Counted from the first letter of the stretch, positions 9,013-18,033 are shown. The stretch is DNA of 22,192 nt from Sphaeroforma sirkka (GCA_001586965.3 LUCW03001583.1:1-22192), one strand, 5' to 3'. Program-made: numbers and translations. Notes: a model not told the origin generated them from the sequence alone.

Positions 9013-9557
9013 AATTTAGTCAGTTAGGATTTAGCAGTGGTAGCTTGTGTAAGAATGATCGGGACTGCCTCTTGTTAAGAGCCTAAATATCCTCGATCAC
9101 ACAGGGCGTACCTCTAGCTGTTCTTTATTGAATAACTTTCACTCGAAGTACTAAGTGTTCATGACCACTTGCCTAATTTGTAAATAAACATAATAACGTA
9201 AGTCACGTTAATACATTAGCTGATATAAATAAAGTTCCATCTGAAGAAAAGTTAAAAAAAAAAAAAAAGACTTATTGGATTTTGGAGATTGGCGGGAGGA
9301 CCAAAATCTATAAGTAGTAGTTCGGAGATTATAAAATTTAGTTTATAATATCCTACATCTACTAATGTCTCAAATAGGTCCAAGTAGATGAGTCATACCA
9401 AATACTCAGGCTATTGGAGCCATCAAAGTGAATTTAGAACACTTTGGAAATATTGGAAAAGGAGCTTGTACTAAATTATTTAAAATACAAATAAAAACCA
9501 ATGTATTATCTCAATTGATCTTGATATTTTAGACTGACCGGAGGCCGTATTTCTACA
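9013..9557 (-). repeat. 5' LTR of the retrotransposon
   Basis: About 545 bp, a direct repeat of 1956-2501 at about 98% identity. It begins (minus strand) TGTAGAAATACGGCC at 9557. It lacks the additional inverted half seen next to the 3' LTR. It contains the same A-run (near 9255-9269 on plus) and the AATAAA-like ataaataaag stretch. The segment gagtgacctga (9558-9568) separates it from the next repeat. Confidence 0.9.
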
Positions 9558-9568
9558 GAGTGACCTGA

Positions 9569-9831
9569 TAAGTTGTTAGCGTGTGGTGTGGGGACTAATA
9601 GTAAAGTGCTAGTGTATCTAAGGTATGGTGCATTCGAATGAATTTATTTATGATCTCACCCTCAGTTATATACTGATGGTGTTTGTACTAGTGTTCAAGC
9701 ACTTGGGTTGGCCAGGGTAAAAACCCATATGATCAGTATGAGAAACCTTATGCAGAACACTTTAGCACTCGGATATATTTTCTAGAAATAAATATATCAT
9801 ATTCTCTGTTACCACACTCAGTCTCGGACCT
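9569..9831 (+). repeat. Dispersed repeat, copy 1 (inverted partner at 16702-16964)
   Basis: Starts taagttgttagcg and ends gtctcggacct. Aligns along its length with the reverse complement of 16702-16964, differing at roughly a dozen positions (about 95% identity). The sharp common start and the TGTTAG beginning suggest an LTR-type terminus. The partner copy continues into a TATA-containing region, so this copy may be a truncated LTR. No internal coding element is attached. Confidence 0.8.
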
Positions 9832-9901
9832 TCGCTCTTTATATATGTAGTCATAAGTAGCATATATGTACATTGCACAAGACTACAGGCATAACACATC
9901 T

Positions 9902-10290
9902 CACCATGCTTTTCACCATTGCTTCGGCGTTTTGTTATGCGTAATGTGCCTTTCACTTTTCCTTTACTCCCTCACTATGCTTCACTCCTTTGCTTTATGC
10001 TTTACTCTTTCTTTTACCTTTACGTTTGTTTTGTAGTTGTTACTCTTACCGTGATTTTAATTTCTGCATTTATCTTGCTCTGGGAATTACTGTCACGTGC
10101 TTCTGCATTTACCTAGTTCTCTGGCAACGCTTTTCACTTGCGTCTGCGTTTGCGTTACGCTTACCGGGCTTTTTACTTTCACTTTTACCCCCATAACCAT
10201 GCTTTTCATCTTTACTTTTGCTTTGCTACATCTTTTCCTTGTAGAAATTTCCCTGCAGTTACTCTTGTCATGATTTTATTTCTTTGAAGA
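9902..10290 (+). repeat. Pyrimidine-rich degenerate repeat
   Basis: The plus strand is strongly T/C-rich, built of drifting words such as gcttttca, ctttac and tttgc. Larger repetition is visible: ccatgcttttca occurs at 9904 and about 10198, and gttactctt..tgatttta..tttct occurs near 10038 and 10257. The open frames through it are low-complexity Phe/Leu-rich and are not credible proteins. Confidence 0.5.
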
Positions 10291-11202
10291 GTATTACACA
10301 ATGATAACCCAGGACCCAAAACTGACCGGTACTAGTTTTATTAATCGGCTGGTGGGTTCTGAACTTCCTTAGTCGATAAAAATATAAGAGGCAAGGTTGA
10401 ATGTATTTTTTTTTATCACTCAACTAAAACCCCTTTTCATTTGCAAAGCCAATACCACTTTCCTCTCTTACATAAAAATAAACATTGCAAAAAAAAAAAA
10501 TCAAAATCAAATTACTATGTAAAAAATACCTTTCAGTTAGTGGGATATATCTGACTCTGAAGTTTACATCAGCTCCGCTTCCGCTTTCTGATGGGTTCTA
10601 TTCACAGCATTTATCGCCTGATATTGAGTTTATATCCCCACGCAGAACAATATAGCTCTATAACATATCCAATATGTAACTATGGTTCGTAAATCTTAAA
10701 ATCTGACCATAGAATCTGGCCTACCCTCTGTTGTAATAACTGTTGACAAAAATATATATAATACATGTAAATCTCAGAGTTTTTCTTTTCGAGTGAATGT
10801 GGAATTCAACAATCAAATATTCTCATGTTGACTTTCAAAGGGCAAGTCGAAAATAAATCCACAAAAAGCATTCGACATTCCGATACATTCTTGGCGAGGG
10901 GGATGCTTCTGCTAAGTGTAGAGAGTCCCTTGGATATCGCTTTATTCCACGGCATAATCAGGTTATCCCTTCAATGGACAAAAAGGTGCAAAGTTCTGTA
11001 TGAGCAAATTGTTGTATGTGTTTTTAATGCAACCTCTTCTTCTCGTGTCAATGTCGTGAGGAGTGGACTAAAAGAAATTTATAAGCCAGCTGTCAGTTGT
11101 CCAAGATATCCTTTTCCGTTCGTTTTTTTTTTTTTTTTATGCAACATGGTGGTTGTCTACTAGATATTCACCCCTTTTCAAATTGTACTTTTATTGTTTG
11201 TT

Positions 11203-11204
<2 letters not shown>
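10291..11204. other. Intergenic region without a supported gene
   Basis: AT-rich DNA with an A-run near 10488-10500 and a T-run near 11124-11138. A 112-residue open frame (10825-11163) has no recognisable motif and ends in a Phe run created by the T-tract, so I do not call it. No RNA gene was seen. Confidence 0.5.

Positions 11205-11293
<89 letters not shown>
11205..11293. repeat. (AC)n microsatellite
   Basis: About 44 uninterrupted AC dinucleotides. It stops two or three bases before the ATG-like start of the GC-richer decayed coding sequence that follows. Confidence 0.97.
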
Positions 11294-11294
<1 letters not shown>

Positions 11295-12095
11295 GATGCA
11301 GGCTCACGACTTGGGGTTACGAGAGGGTAGCAACACGGTCCGACAAGTGTTCCAGCACCAGATTAGCAACAGTGTCGCTCAGCGTGTCGTCTTGCCAGAC
11401 TCGTACACGCAGCTCCTCGAGATCGGCAATGGGTTCTACGACATGCTGAACCGCAACAGTGTCGTGGGGCTGTCTGTTATAACCCTGGAACACCTCACCA
11501 CAACCTCGTCCCGCACGTTGACCGACGGCCAGCACGCTTTATCTTTACCAAGGCGATTCTCGTTTGCTGTCCGCTACTATGTACTCAGGGTCTAATTGAA
11601 ACTGGACTGTACAAACCCGGCCTCTGAGCCCATCTACGATCTGTGTGTGCACCTGTATGCCGACATACGCACCAACCTTGATACCAGCGTCGGCGGTGAT
11701 CTCAGCTACACCAGCAACTTTAAGGACGTAACGGACTTTATGATGCAAGTCATTATGTTTGGGGGTTCCACGTACCCGACATCGCTGTTCACGAGCTCTC
11801 CGAACCGCAACTAAGATCTACGTGCACTTTTTGTGGCCCACTGTGTCTGGATGGAGTCGGGCTGTATGTCTGAGGACCGGATTGTGGTCGGCCATCATGT
11901 TCTGTGCGGCCAAAAATCTGAACATCCTTATCGACACACGAGAATGACCGCATGGATCGTCTGGTGTACCTGCGGCAGCACCTGCACGACACGACGAACC
12001 GCTTGTATTTCAACGTGCAGACGGTCGTCAATGAACTCAGTGCGCTGTACAGCAACACACAACCATATCCAGACTGTCTAACTACGACACTGTAG
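11294..12095 (+). pseudogene. Unrecognised decayed coding sequence
   Basis: About 800 bp with clearly higher GC content and more complex codon use than its neighbours. Conceptual pieces include VFQHQISNSVAQRVVLPDSY, ISELYDLCVHLYAD-like text (read IYDLCVHLYADIRTNLDTSV), FKDVTDFMMQVIMFGGSTYP and, at the end, ENDRMDRLVYLRQHLHDTTN and VNELSALYSNTQPYPDCL, closing with two adjacent stop codons (12093-12098). The reading frame is interrupted about three times. The text looks like one protein of about 260 residues with alternating strands and helices, but I cannot assign a family; an old viral or virus-like gene is possible and so is a host gene fragment. A (CA)n tract lies immediately upstream, and a hairpin and AATAAA (12199-12204) downstream. 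A 98-bp part of it recurs at 14636-14733. Confidence 0.5.
11920..12018 (+). repeat. 98-bp duplicated segment, copy 1
   Basis: Runs from gaacatccttatcgacacac to caacgtgc and matches 14636-14733 with two differences visible. It lies in the last part of the unrecognised coding fossil. Confidence 0.9.
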
Positions 12096-12137
12096 TAAAA
12101 GTACCCTTAAACCACTATCAGTGTGGAGTTAGAATTA

Positions 12138-12176
12138 GTTTACAATTAATTCACACGAGGTGAATTATTTGTAGAC
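12138..12176 (+). other. Hairpin downstream of the coding fossil
   Basis: Arms gtttacaattaattcac and gtgaattatttgtagac pair at 15 of 17 positions around a 5-base loop. It lies 42 bases after the stop of the coding fossil and 22 bases before an AATAAA (12199-12204). A second small dyad (actgag ... ctcagt) follows near 12214-12236. A 3'-end element is possible; a chance palindrome cannot be excluded. Confidence 0.4.
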
Positions 12177-12466
12177 CACGTAGACAATCAAATATAAGAA
12201 TAAATACACCGCACTGAGCCTCAGGGAGACTCAGTAGGTTTTAGTATCGTATTTTGATGTGTTTGCTACATTTTTACGACTAGTAACTTTAGGTGTAATA
12301 TTCGATTTTATCTCGAGGATTATAGTGGACGGAGAAATTTCTTTTATCGACAAATTACAGGAGTTGATTTCCCTCAGAACCGGATAGCTGAAAGGAGCTT
12401 GCAAATTACGACAGGAGCAAAAAAGGTTTTCCGAGCACAGATAAGTGAAAAGAAACCCCCCCCTTC
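12177..12466. other. Intergenic, no gene seen
   Basis: Contains the AATAAA noted above, a short C-run (12457-12463) and nothing else recognisable. Confidence 0.5.
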
Positions 12467-12687
12467 CGTTTTGCTCGGTTTGATACGCTTGCGTGATTTA
12501 CATATATATATATATATATATAATGCAGATTTTTATTATTAATATAAATCTAGAGCAAATTGGAGTGATTATTAATATATGCAGGAATTAACAGGTGCCC
12601 AGTTTATTTAGCTATGGGCATTTTTTTCTTTTTCTTTTTTTTCTAGAACAAATAGTTATCCGACCATCCGGTCGCATACTACTACTC

Positions 12688-12740
<53 letters not shown>
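12467..12740 (+). repeat. Tandem unit 1 with embedded (TA)n tracts
   Basis: Order: cgttttgctcggtttgatac, a (TA)n at 12502-12522, a central body (tgcagatttttattatta ... aacaggtgccca), the small dyad cgaccatccggtcg, then (TA)n at 12694-12740. The same order and sequence recur in 12741-13051. Confidence 0.85.
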
Positions 12741-12741
<1 letters not shown>

Positions 12742-12773
12742 GTTTTGTTCGGTTTGATACGCTTGGGTGATTT

Positions 12774-12823
<50 letters not shown>

Positions 12824-12986
12824 TGCAGATTTTTATTATTATTATAAATCTAGAGCAAATTGGAGTGATTAGTATTATATGCAGAAACTAACAGGTGCCC
12901 AATTTATTTAGCTGATGAGCATTTTTATTTTTATTTTTATCAGGACAATTAGTTATCCGACCATCCGGTCGAGACTACTACTTCCA

Positions 12987-13051
<65 letters not shown>
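12741..13051 (+). repeat. Tandem unit 2 with embedded (CA)n/(TA)n tracts
   Basis: Second copy of the preceding unit, starting cgttttgttcggtttgatac. Its first microsatellite is (CA)n then (TA)n (12775-12823) where unit 1 has only (TA)n, and its last (TA)n (12990-13051) is longer. Body identity to unit 1 is roughly 88-90% by eye. Confidence 0.85.
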
Positions 13052-13054
<3 letters not shown>

Positions 13055-13271
13055 TTTTCCAATAAGCTTTATATAATTTACGACCACGGATTATGTCGCC
13101 CAGTTCGTAGTTGGTTTGTACGTAGGATTCAATTTGAAATATCGACAATAATTCCCAACAACCATTCATTCTTCTTTTTGATTTTTTTAATCCATCTTCG
13201 TTCCGAAAATCGAGATACTTCAATTCCAATGCGATTTTTCAGGCCGTCGTTGGCAATCAAGGCCTCCCTCT

Positions 13272-13315
<44 letters not shown>

Positions 13316-13865
13316 CAGCCCATAGGACGTTTGAACAATGTTTTTACTGGCCTAGTCAGTCCGCACAACACGAACATGATGCAGTATCGCAGTTAGGGGT
13401 ATAGAAGAACGTAATTTGGCGTAGAGAAGGTCGATATGGCAGATTTTCATAGGTGTGGGCGAGTACAGCGACGACAATGGGTAGATAGAGGTGGTCAAGA
13501 AAATCAGATAGCAATGTAGAATCGACAGTGTCAGGCGACGTAGAATGGAAACGAATGAACTAAGCGCGCGTGAGACAGTTAGCAATGGAGAAGAGGAGCT
13601 AGGCACAGTTTGGGAGAAACTGAGACAGAATGTATTTTCAACAAATAGCAACTACTGGAGCAAGTTTTGGTAATCAATTGGCTAGACGAAAAGACTGGCA
13701 TGGTTAGAAGATCGATTTTTCGAAGATATCTCCGAGTCGAATGTTTTGGCCATCGTTGTATGCGCGAACTTCGATGGTCACGAAAGCATAGAAAGAAAGG
13801 AATTATCACGGAGATTAATGAATCCACGACCAACACACAACTACCGGCTGATGTTACAAGCTAGA

Positions 13866-13916
<51 letters not shown>

Positions 13917-14635
13917 TTGAATTTTCATTCTAGAGGAAGGATGTCAACGTAAGTGAATTAGCCGTGGGACCATCAAGTAGCATGGTGCAGTTGAATGATG
14001 GTTGGTGAAAACTAAGGAGAACGAGAATGTTATCGCCGACGTATAAGGCGAATCGTCAAGATGCAGCGGACTCTTGCAAGGAACAGAAAAAATTGTACCT
14101 GCAAGAGTGGACAGCACTTATCAGGCATCGTGCAAGTACACTCAAGTTGGTTTGAATAGGGAATTTGTTTTGGTTCTCCAACTTCAAAACCGATGTAGTT
14201 ACCTTGGGCTTCAAGGTTATACTTGTAAACCTTGACCTGGACTTCCTGGCTGCAGGCCTCGGGTTTGATTTTGTGTTGGAATACAGTGGTCCGAAGGTTG
14301 AATTAAAGGAGTATTCAGAACGCTAGAACACGACAGGCGGTTGATCATTGAACACGCTTCGAGACTATCAGCAACTCTTAATTACTCCTATAGGCAGAGC
14401 AAAGGAGAGCAAAATGAGTACTCATTTACAAAACCAAACCAAACAAAATGATTAGCAATCATTAAGGAGCAAGGTGTATTCGAGCGCAACGAGTTTTCGG
14501 GGGCCCGAAAGCAGACCTCGTAGACATCAACATGATTCAATGATAATTAGCTATTTTGGTATCACGAGAGGAGGACGGCGGAAGAAAGCGTGTAACACAA
14601 ATAGCTGAGTTCAACTATTATTTAATAGCCGACAC
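13052..14635. other. Microsatellite-studded region without a supported gene
   Basis: (TA)n tracts at 13275-13314 and 13872-13915. Weak coding-like pieces are present: on plus, near 13567-13665 (NGEEELGTVWEKLRQNVF) and 13750-13865 (VVCANFDGHESIERKELSRR); on minus, near 13060-13230 (SYVQTNYELGDIIRGRKLY). They are short, frame-broken and match no family I recognise. The rest, including 13916-14635, shows nothing definite. Confidence 0.4.
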
Positions 14636-14733
14636 GAACATCTTTATCGACACACGAGAATGACCGCATGGATCGTCTGGTGTACCTGCGGCAGCGCCTG
14701 CACGACACGACGAACCGCTTGTATTTCAACGTG
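14636..14733 (+). repeat. 98-bp duplicated segment, copy 2
   Basis: Near-identical to 11920-12018 (differences: ctt versus ttt near its start, cac versus cgc in the middle). It keeps the open frame (DTRENDRMDRLVYLRQ) but is cut off abruptly at both sides, with unrelated AT-rich sequence around it. Confidence 0.9.
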
Positions 14734-14820
14734 CCAAAATAGTTGTCATAAAATAGGAAATATAGGGGTATAGCGCTATAACGTGTGTACTGATGCCTTT
14801 AATGCTGCACCTAGATATTA

Positions 14821-14827
<7 letters not shown>

Positions 14828-14874
<47 letters not shown>
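14828..14874. repeat. (TA)n microsatellite
   Basis: About 23 AT dinucleotides, 95 bases after the duplicated 98-bp segment. Confidence 0.95.
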
Positions 14875-14876
<2 letters not shown>

Positions 14877-15086
14877 AATATTTGACCTGTGTAATAGCCG
14901 GGCCTCCACATTAGACTCTTATGTTAATAAACGTACTCTTAAGCAGTACGTAAATTGTAAACGTACTATTAAAAGCACGAGTATTAAATGGTTTTTAACG
15001 GTTCTATTTGCAAGTACCTTTTCCATTTTACAAATCAGATATTTTGGCCCCGACCCATTAAAGGGACTGTAAACAAGGCCAAAGAG

Positions 15087-15138
15087 TATATTTGGAGTAG
15101 GTCTATTAAGAGACCTAGATAAACACTCCAAAATATAC
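15087..15138 (+). other. Long hairpin
   Basis: Outer arms gtatatttggagt and actccaaaatatac, inner arms aggtct and agacct around attaag. The pairing is nearly complete over the outer and inner stems, with an asymmetric internal loop (agataaac). It lies 13 bases before the SINE-like segment and may be a separate palindrome or a transposon end. Confidence 0.5.
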
Positions 15139-15150
15139 ATCTGAATACTT

Positions 15151-15343
15151 CGGTAGCGAGATGGCTCAACCGAACATAGGTTTCTAGAGACCCTTAATGG
15201 TTACCTAGTTTGACCTCCGCTCAGCCAACCAGATGTGCCAGTCTGATGATGGCAAGTCGGTAATTCTTGATAAATGGCCAGTTATTGGTTAAAGACAATA
15301 ACTAAGGACATCAAGAGTATTTTTTTTTTTTTTTTTTTTTTTT
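15151..15343 (+). repeat. Possible SINE with tRNA-like head and T-run tail
   Basis: gagatggctcaaccg (from 15158) resembles an A box. About 50 bases on, tagtttgacctccgctc resembles a weak B box. The head looks like a class II (Leu/Ser type, long variable arm) tRNA. A body of about 110 bases follows and then an uninterrupted run of 24 T (15320-15343). A T-run instead of an A-tail is unusual for a SINE read in this direction, and the B box is imperfect. Confidence 0.3.
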
Positions 15344-15891
15344 CTTCTAAAGATAGGATTTTACTAGTTTTAGTAATTCGTGCGACGAAACAAGTAATAC
15401 TAGTTTCGACGATAACGATAACAAAAAAACATAAATAAAATCTCTTCGGCGAAATCAGTACTGGGAGGATGATATATAGGCAATGTCTCAGCCTTACAAT
15501 CCCCCAGAGTATTGCTGATTTCTATGAGGCATACCTAGCTTTATTACCAGACTAAAAGTCGTATACTTGAAAAACTTATTAAAAGACTGTAAGATTTTAC
15601 TACGTTTAGTAGCTCTAAGATGTTTATACCGCCTTAAGAGACGATATTTACACCTGAAATTGAAAATGTATATTTCGGTAATTTTCTGTGCTATGACTCA
15701 TTTTCCCTCTACGAATACTGTTGGTTCCTGGAAATAGAGGCGCAATTCTGATTTCCCTCTTGACACACAAACAATCGTACATGTACGTAGATCTATACGT
15801 ACATATGCAAGGCAGCAATTCCTTGCGCATATACTCATTGTGTATACTATGAAGACTTGCTAATATACATCTACCGCAAGTATATACGACT
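15344..15891. other. Intergenic, no gene seen
   Basis: Contains actagt-centred short inverted repeats (15362-15404) and a palindromic tacgtagatctatacgta word (15784-15801), the same TACGTA flavour as the satellites at 18.2 and 20.6-21.2 kb. No coding sequence is supported. Confidence 0.45.
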
Positions 15892-16200
15892 ATGACAGGA
15901 GAATCGCCACGGTCTGAGCTTCACTTTACAAAATCTGATGGGTCGCTTTCAATGCACAGTGACGAAGATACGCCTGGTTTGATTAGCAGCAGCGATGCTT
16001 CAGTGACGATGAAGATGACAGTGATAACGAGTCTGATAGCTGTGATAACCAGGATGAGAGTGAAGATGAGAGTTATGAGTATATAGTAGTGATGAAGATA
16101 GCGAAGCCAGCGATAGTGACGATGAAAGTGAAAGTGAAAGTCTGATTCAGTCACATGCGACATAGGTGTTGAAGAAGAAGCCACTTTAAACGGTGACTTA
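15892..16200 (+). pseudogene. Acidic Ser/Asp/Glu-rich coding remnant
   Basis: From the ATG at 15892 the frame reads MTGESPRSELHFTKSDG ... SLSMHSDEDTPGLI. In a second frame from about 15985 comes a strongly acidic tract (DDEDDSDNESDSCD, DESEDES) and then in another SDEDSEASDSDDESESES ending with a stop near 16165. The gat/gaa/agt codon repeats suggest one acidic low-complexity protein region now split over two or three frames. Such acidic leaders are common upstream of the helical N-terminus of Harbinger transposases, and the Harbinger-like fragment at 16271 follows on the same strand, so the two may be one gene. That link is inference. Confidence 0.35.
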
Positions 16201-16270
16201 ATGTGGCTACTCATTGTAATGATAGCATCAATCATTCCCGTGCTAAAGGTGTGCGCGAGCTATAGCAAAG

Positions 16271-16519
16271 ATGGTATACAGATACCGGCCTAGTTTTGAT
16301 GAGGTTGCTGGACACTCCCTTCAGATGGGTCGGTTCGACAATAATCTTCGAATGACGTATGCACAATTTATGATACTTAAAGAAGCTAAACGTCCTCATT
16401 GCGAACGTGATAAATTTATGGGGAACCTTCGGAATGGACGTATCGAAGCAGACGTACAACTTGCCTTAACCCTGCGATTATTTGCGGGTAGTCAAGCTAT
16501 TGATGAGAGACTACAGTAG
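16271..16519 (+). pseudogene. PIF/Harbinger transposase N-terminal fragment
   Basis: The 82-residue frame reads RFDNNLRMTYAQFMILKEA and later RNGRIEADVQLALTLRLF followed by AGSQAIDE. The pattern F-x-x-x-L/F-R-M-x-x-x-x-F ... G-R-I-x-x-x-x-Q-L-A-x-T-L-R-x-x-A-G is the helical domain before the catalytic core of Harbinger (DDE_Tnp_4/HARBI1-type) transposases. The frame ends at a stop just after ERLQ, where an LTR-like repeat begins, and no catalytic domain follows. It therefore appears truncated. It lies on the opposite strand to the transposase at 19.7-21.3 kb, so it belongs to another copy or to a rearranged end. Confidence 0.65.
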
Positions 16520-16964
16520 TAGGCGTATTTCTATATACGTTAATAGCGTTTTACGTCGTCAGCCCGAGAGTATTTTTGAGACTTGTTCTCAAATTAATAT
16601 GAATATAGGTGGGTCAGCCCGAGAGAACGTAAGAGTAATTTGAGACTTCTTCTCGGGTTATTCTATTTATAGGATACGGGCCACCGGCTAGCCGAGAGCC
16701 GAGGTCCGAGACTGAGTGTAGTAACAGAGAATATGATATATTAATTTCTAGAAAATATATCCGAGTGCTAAAGTGTTCTGCATAAGGTTTCTCATACTGA
16801 TCATATGAGTTTCTACCCTGGCCAACCCAAGTGGTTGAACACGAGTACAAACACCATTAGTATATAACTGAGGGTGAGATCATAAATAAATTCATTCGAA
16901 TGCACCATACTTTAGATACACTAGCACTTTACTATCAGTCCCCATACCGCACGCTAACAACTTA
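16520..16964 (-). repeat. LTR-like repeat containing dispersed-repeat copy 2
   Basis: The part 16702-16964 is the inverted copy of 9569-9831. Read on the minus strand the repeat starts TGTTAGCG (16960) and passes through the shared 263 bp. It then reaches a TATA box (CCTATAAATAG, 16673-16663) and two tandem versions, 54 bp apart, of a segment with the cccgagag/ctcggg dyad (16559-16591 and 16613-16657). TG start, TATA position and lack of coding content suggest a solo LTR. The far end and a target duplication are not clear. Confidence 0.45.
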
Positions 16965-17397
16965 GATTTAGGCCGCTTTTGCCAACTTCGGAAAAATATA
17001 CGAAAATAACTGTCTAAAAAATTATGGCTCAGTATTTTTGTATATTTCTTTTGGAATATAGGAAATAAAAATTTCAAGAACATTCTGAAATATAGCGTCG
17101 GTTGTATTTGAAATTATGGATGAATATTCGCTGAGTGTTTCAATTTAAACAATTGGCAAAAGCGCTAACAAACAAAAAATTATCCGTGAGTCGTCCCAAA
17201 ATAAACAAAGGATTTTATTGGACCATAATTTCCAAACATTTCTATTGGATCCCAAATATCGTTGTGAAATTTTGGCGGTCTCGAATACACGTCAGTTTGT
17301 TTGACACTATTGTAGAATATTTGTCTGTTGGTTACGTATATGTACGCACAGCAACACCATAGCGCTCCATCTGTTTTTACATATCATCTTTCATACA
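16965..17397. other. Upstream region of the Myb/SANT-like gene
   Basis: AT-rich, with no convincing coding sequence (the 75-residue plus frame at 17135-17362 has no recognisable motif). The promoter and possibly the left end of the Harbinger element should lie here, but I could not identify its terminal inverted repeat or a TTA/TAA target duplication. Confidence 0.4.
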
Positions 17398-18033
17398 ATG
17401 GATAACCAGATGGATCATCTCCAGCAAGTTTCAGTCCTACCGCCGCCCTTGCCCAAAGGAGGTACTGTTAAGCAACACTTTGTCGACAGCGGTGTTTCTA
17501 GCTCAAGTGATCACGATGTATTAAAACAAACGAAAGTATCACATCCCTTGGATAACGAAGCTTATTCATCTCCTGCGTTGGAGATATCAAACTCGGCAAT
17601 AGAGGACTCTTCAACGCAAGAAGTACCAAAGTTATTAAACCGCAACCACCAAGCCTAACCCAAGATATGAAACCAGACATGAAACTAGATGTAAAACCAG
17701 ATATAAAGAAGAAACCAAAATGCGAGTGGACGGATGAACGAAAGGAATCTCTGTAAAAAATGCACCGCTCCACTTGCCACAAGTCGGGTATGGCAGCGAA
17801 AGTTAGCTCCGACCACGTCAAAAGTCTGAAATCAGCTGGGTGGAACCATGTTACCTCCCTTTTGCAAGAGGAATTTGGTTCTGATCTTTACACCGTCGTT
17901 CCCATCAAGAACCACTTTCAAGGTCTGAAGAAGACGTACACGAAGTACCTGAAACACATATTAAGCGGACATATTGAGGGCCTGAGTGGAATGGGGGTGA
18001 CACATTGCCAGCAATTGTAAGCCTCCGTCCGAC

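Larger units (their letters stand above)
1726..9557 (-). mobile_element. Ty3/gypsy-type LTR retrotransposon, fossil (broken)
   Basis: A minus-strand LTR element of about 7.8 kb with, in transcription order, a 5' LTR (right), gag-like region, protease, reverse transcriptase, RNase H, a Dam-like NPPC domain, integrase (zinc-binding region then DDE core), chromodomain-like tail and 3' LTR (left). The order RT-RNase H-integrase is that of Ty3/gypsy (Metaviridae). The chromodomain-like tail suggests a chromovirus relative. The coding region is interrupted about eight or nine times, so the copy is dead. The two LTRs differ at roughly ten of about 545 sites (near 2%), so insertion was fairly recent. 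No clear target-site duplication was found at 1726/9557. An extra inverted half-LTR lies at the left end (1726-1949). A tRNA-like segment sits in the gag region on the opposite strand. Confidence 0.93.

Noticed and set aside
1726-9557. DIRS-type retrotransposon, suggested by inverted ends and a Dam-like domain
   Set aside because: The element has an HHCC/DDE integrase and RT-RNase H-integrase order, and no tyrosine recombinase was seen.
9919-10196. Leu/Phe-rich open frames resembling membrane proteins
   Set aside because: They arise from a pyrimidine-rich degenerate repeat and overlap in two frames with equal plausibility.
10825-11163. 112-residue plus-strand open frame
   Set aside because: No recognisable motif, a Phe run from a T-tract, and no splice or promoter signal; likely chance.
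12595-13377. Open frames containing long Tyr-Ile or Thr-His runs
   Set aside because: The runs are translations of (TA)n and (CA)n microsatellites; no other domain is present.
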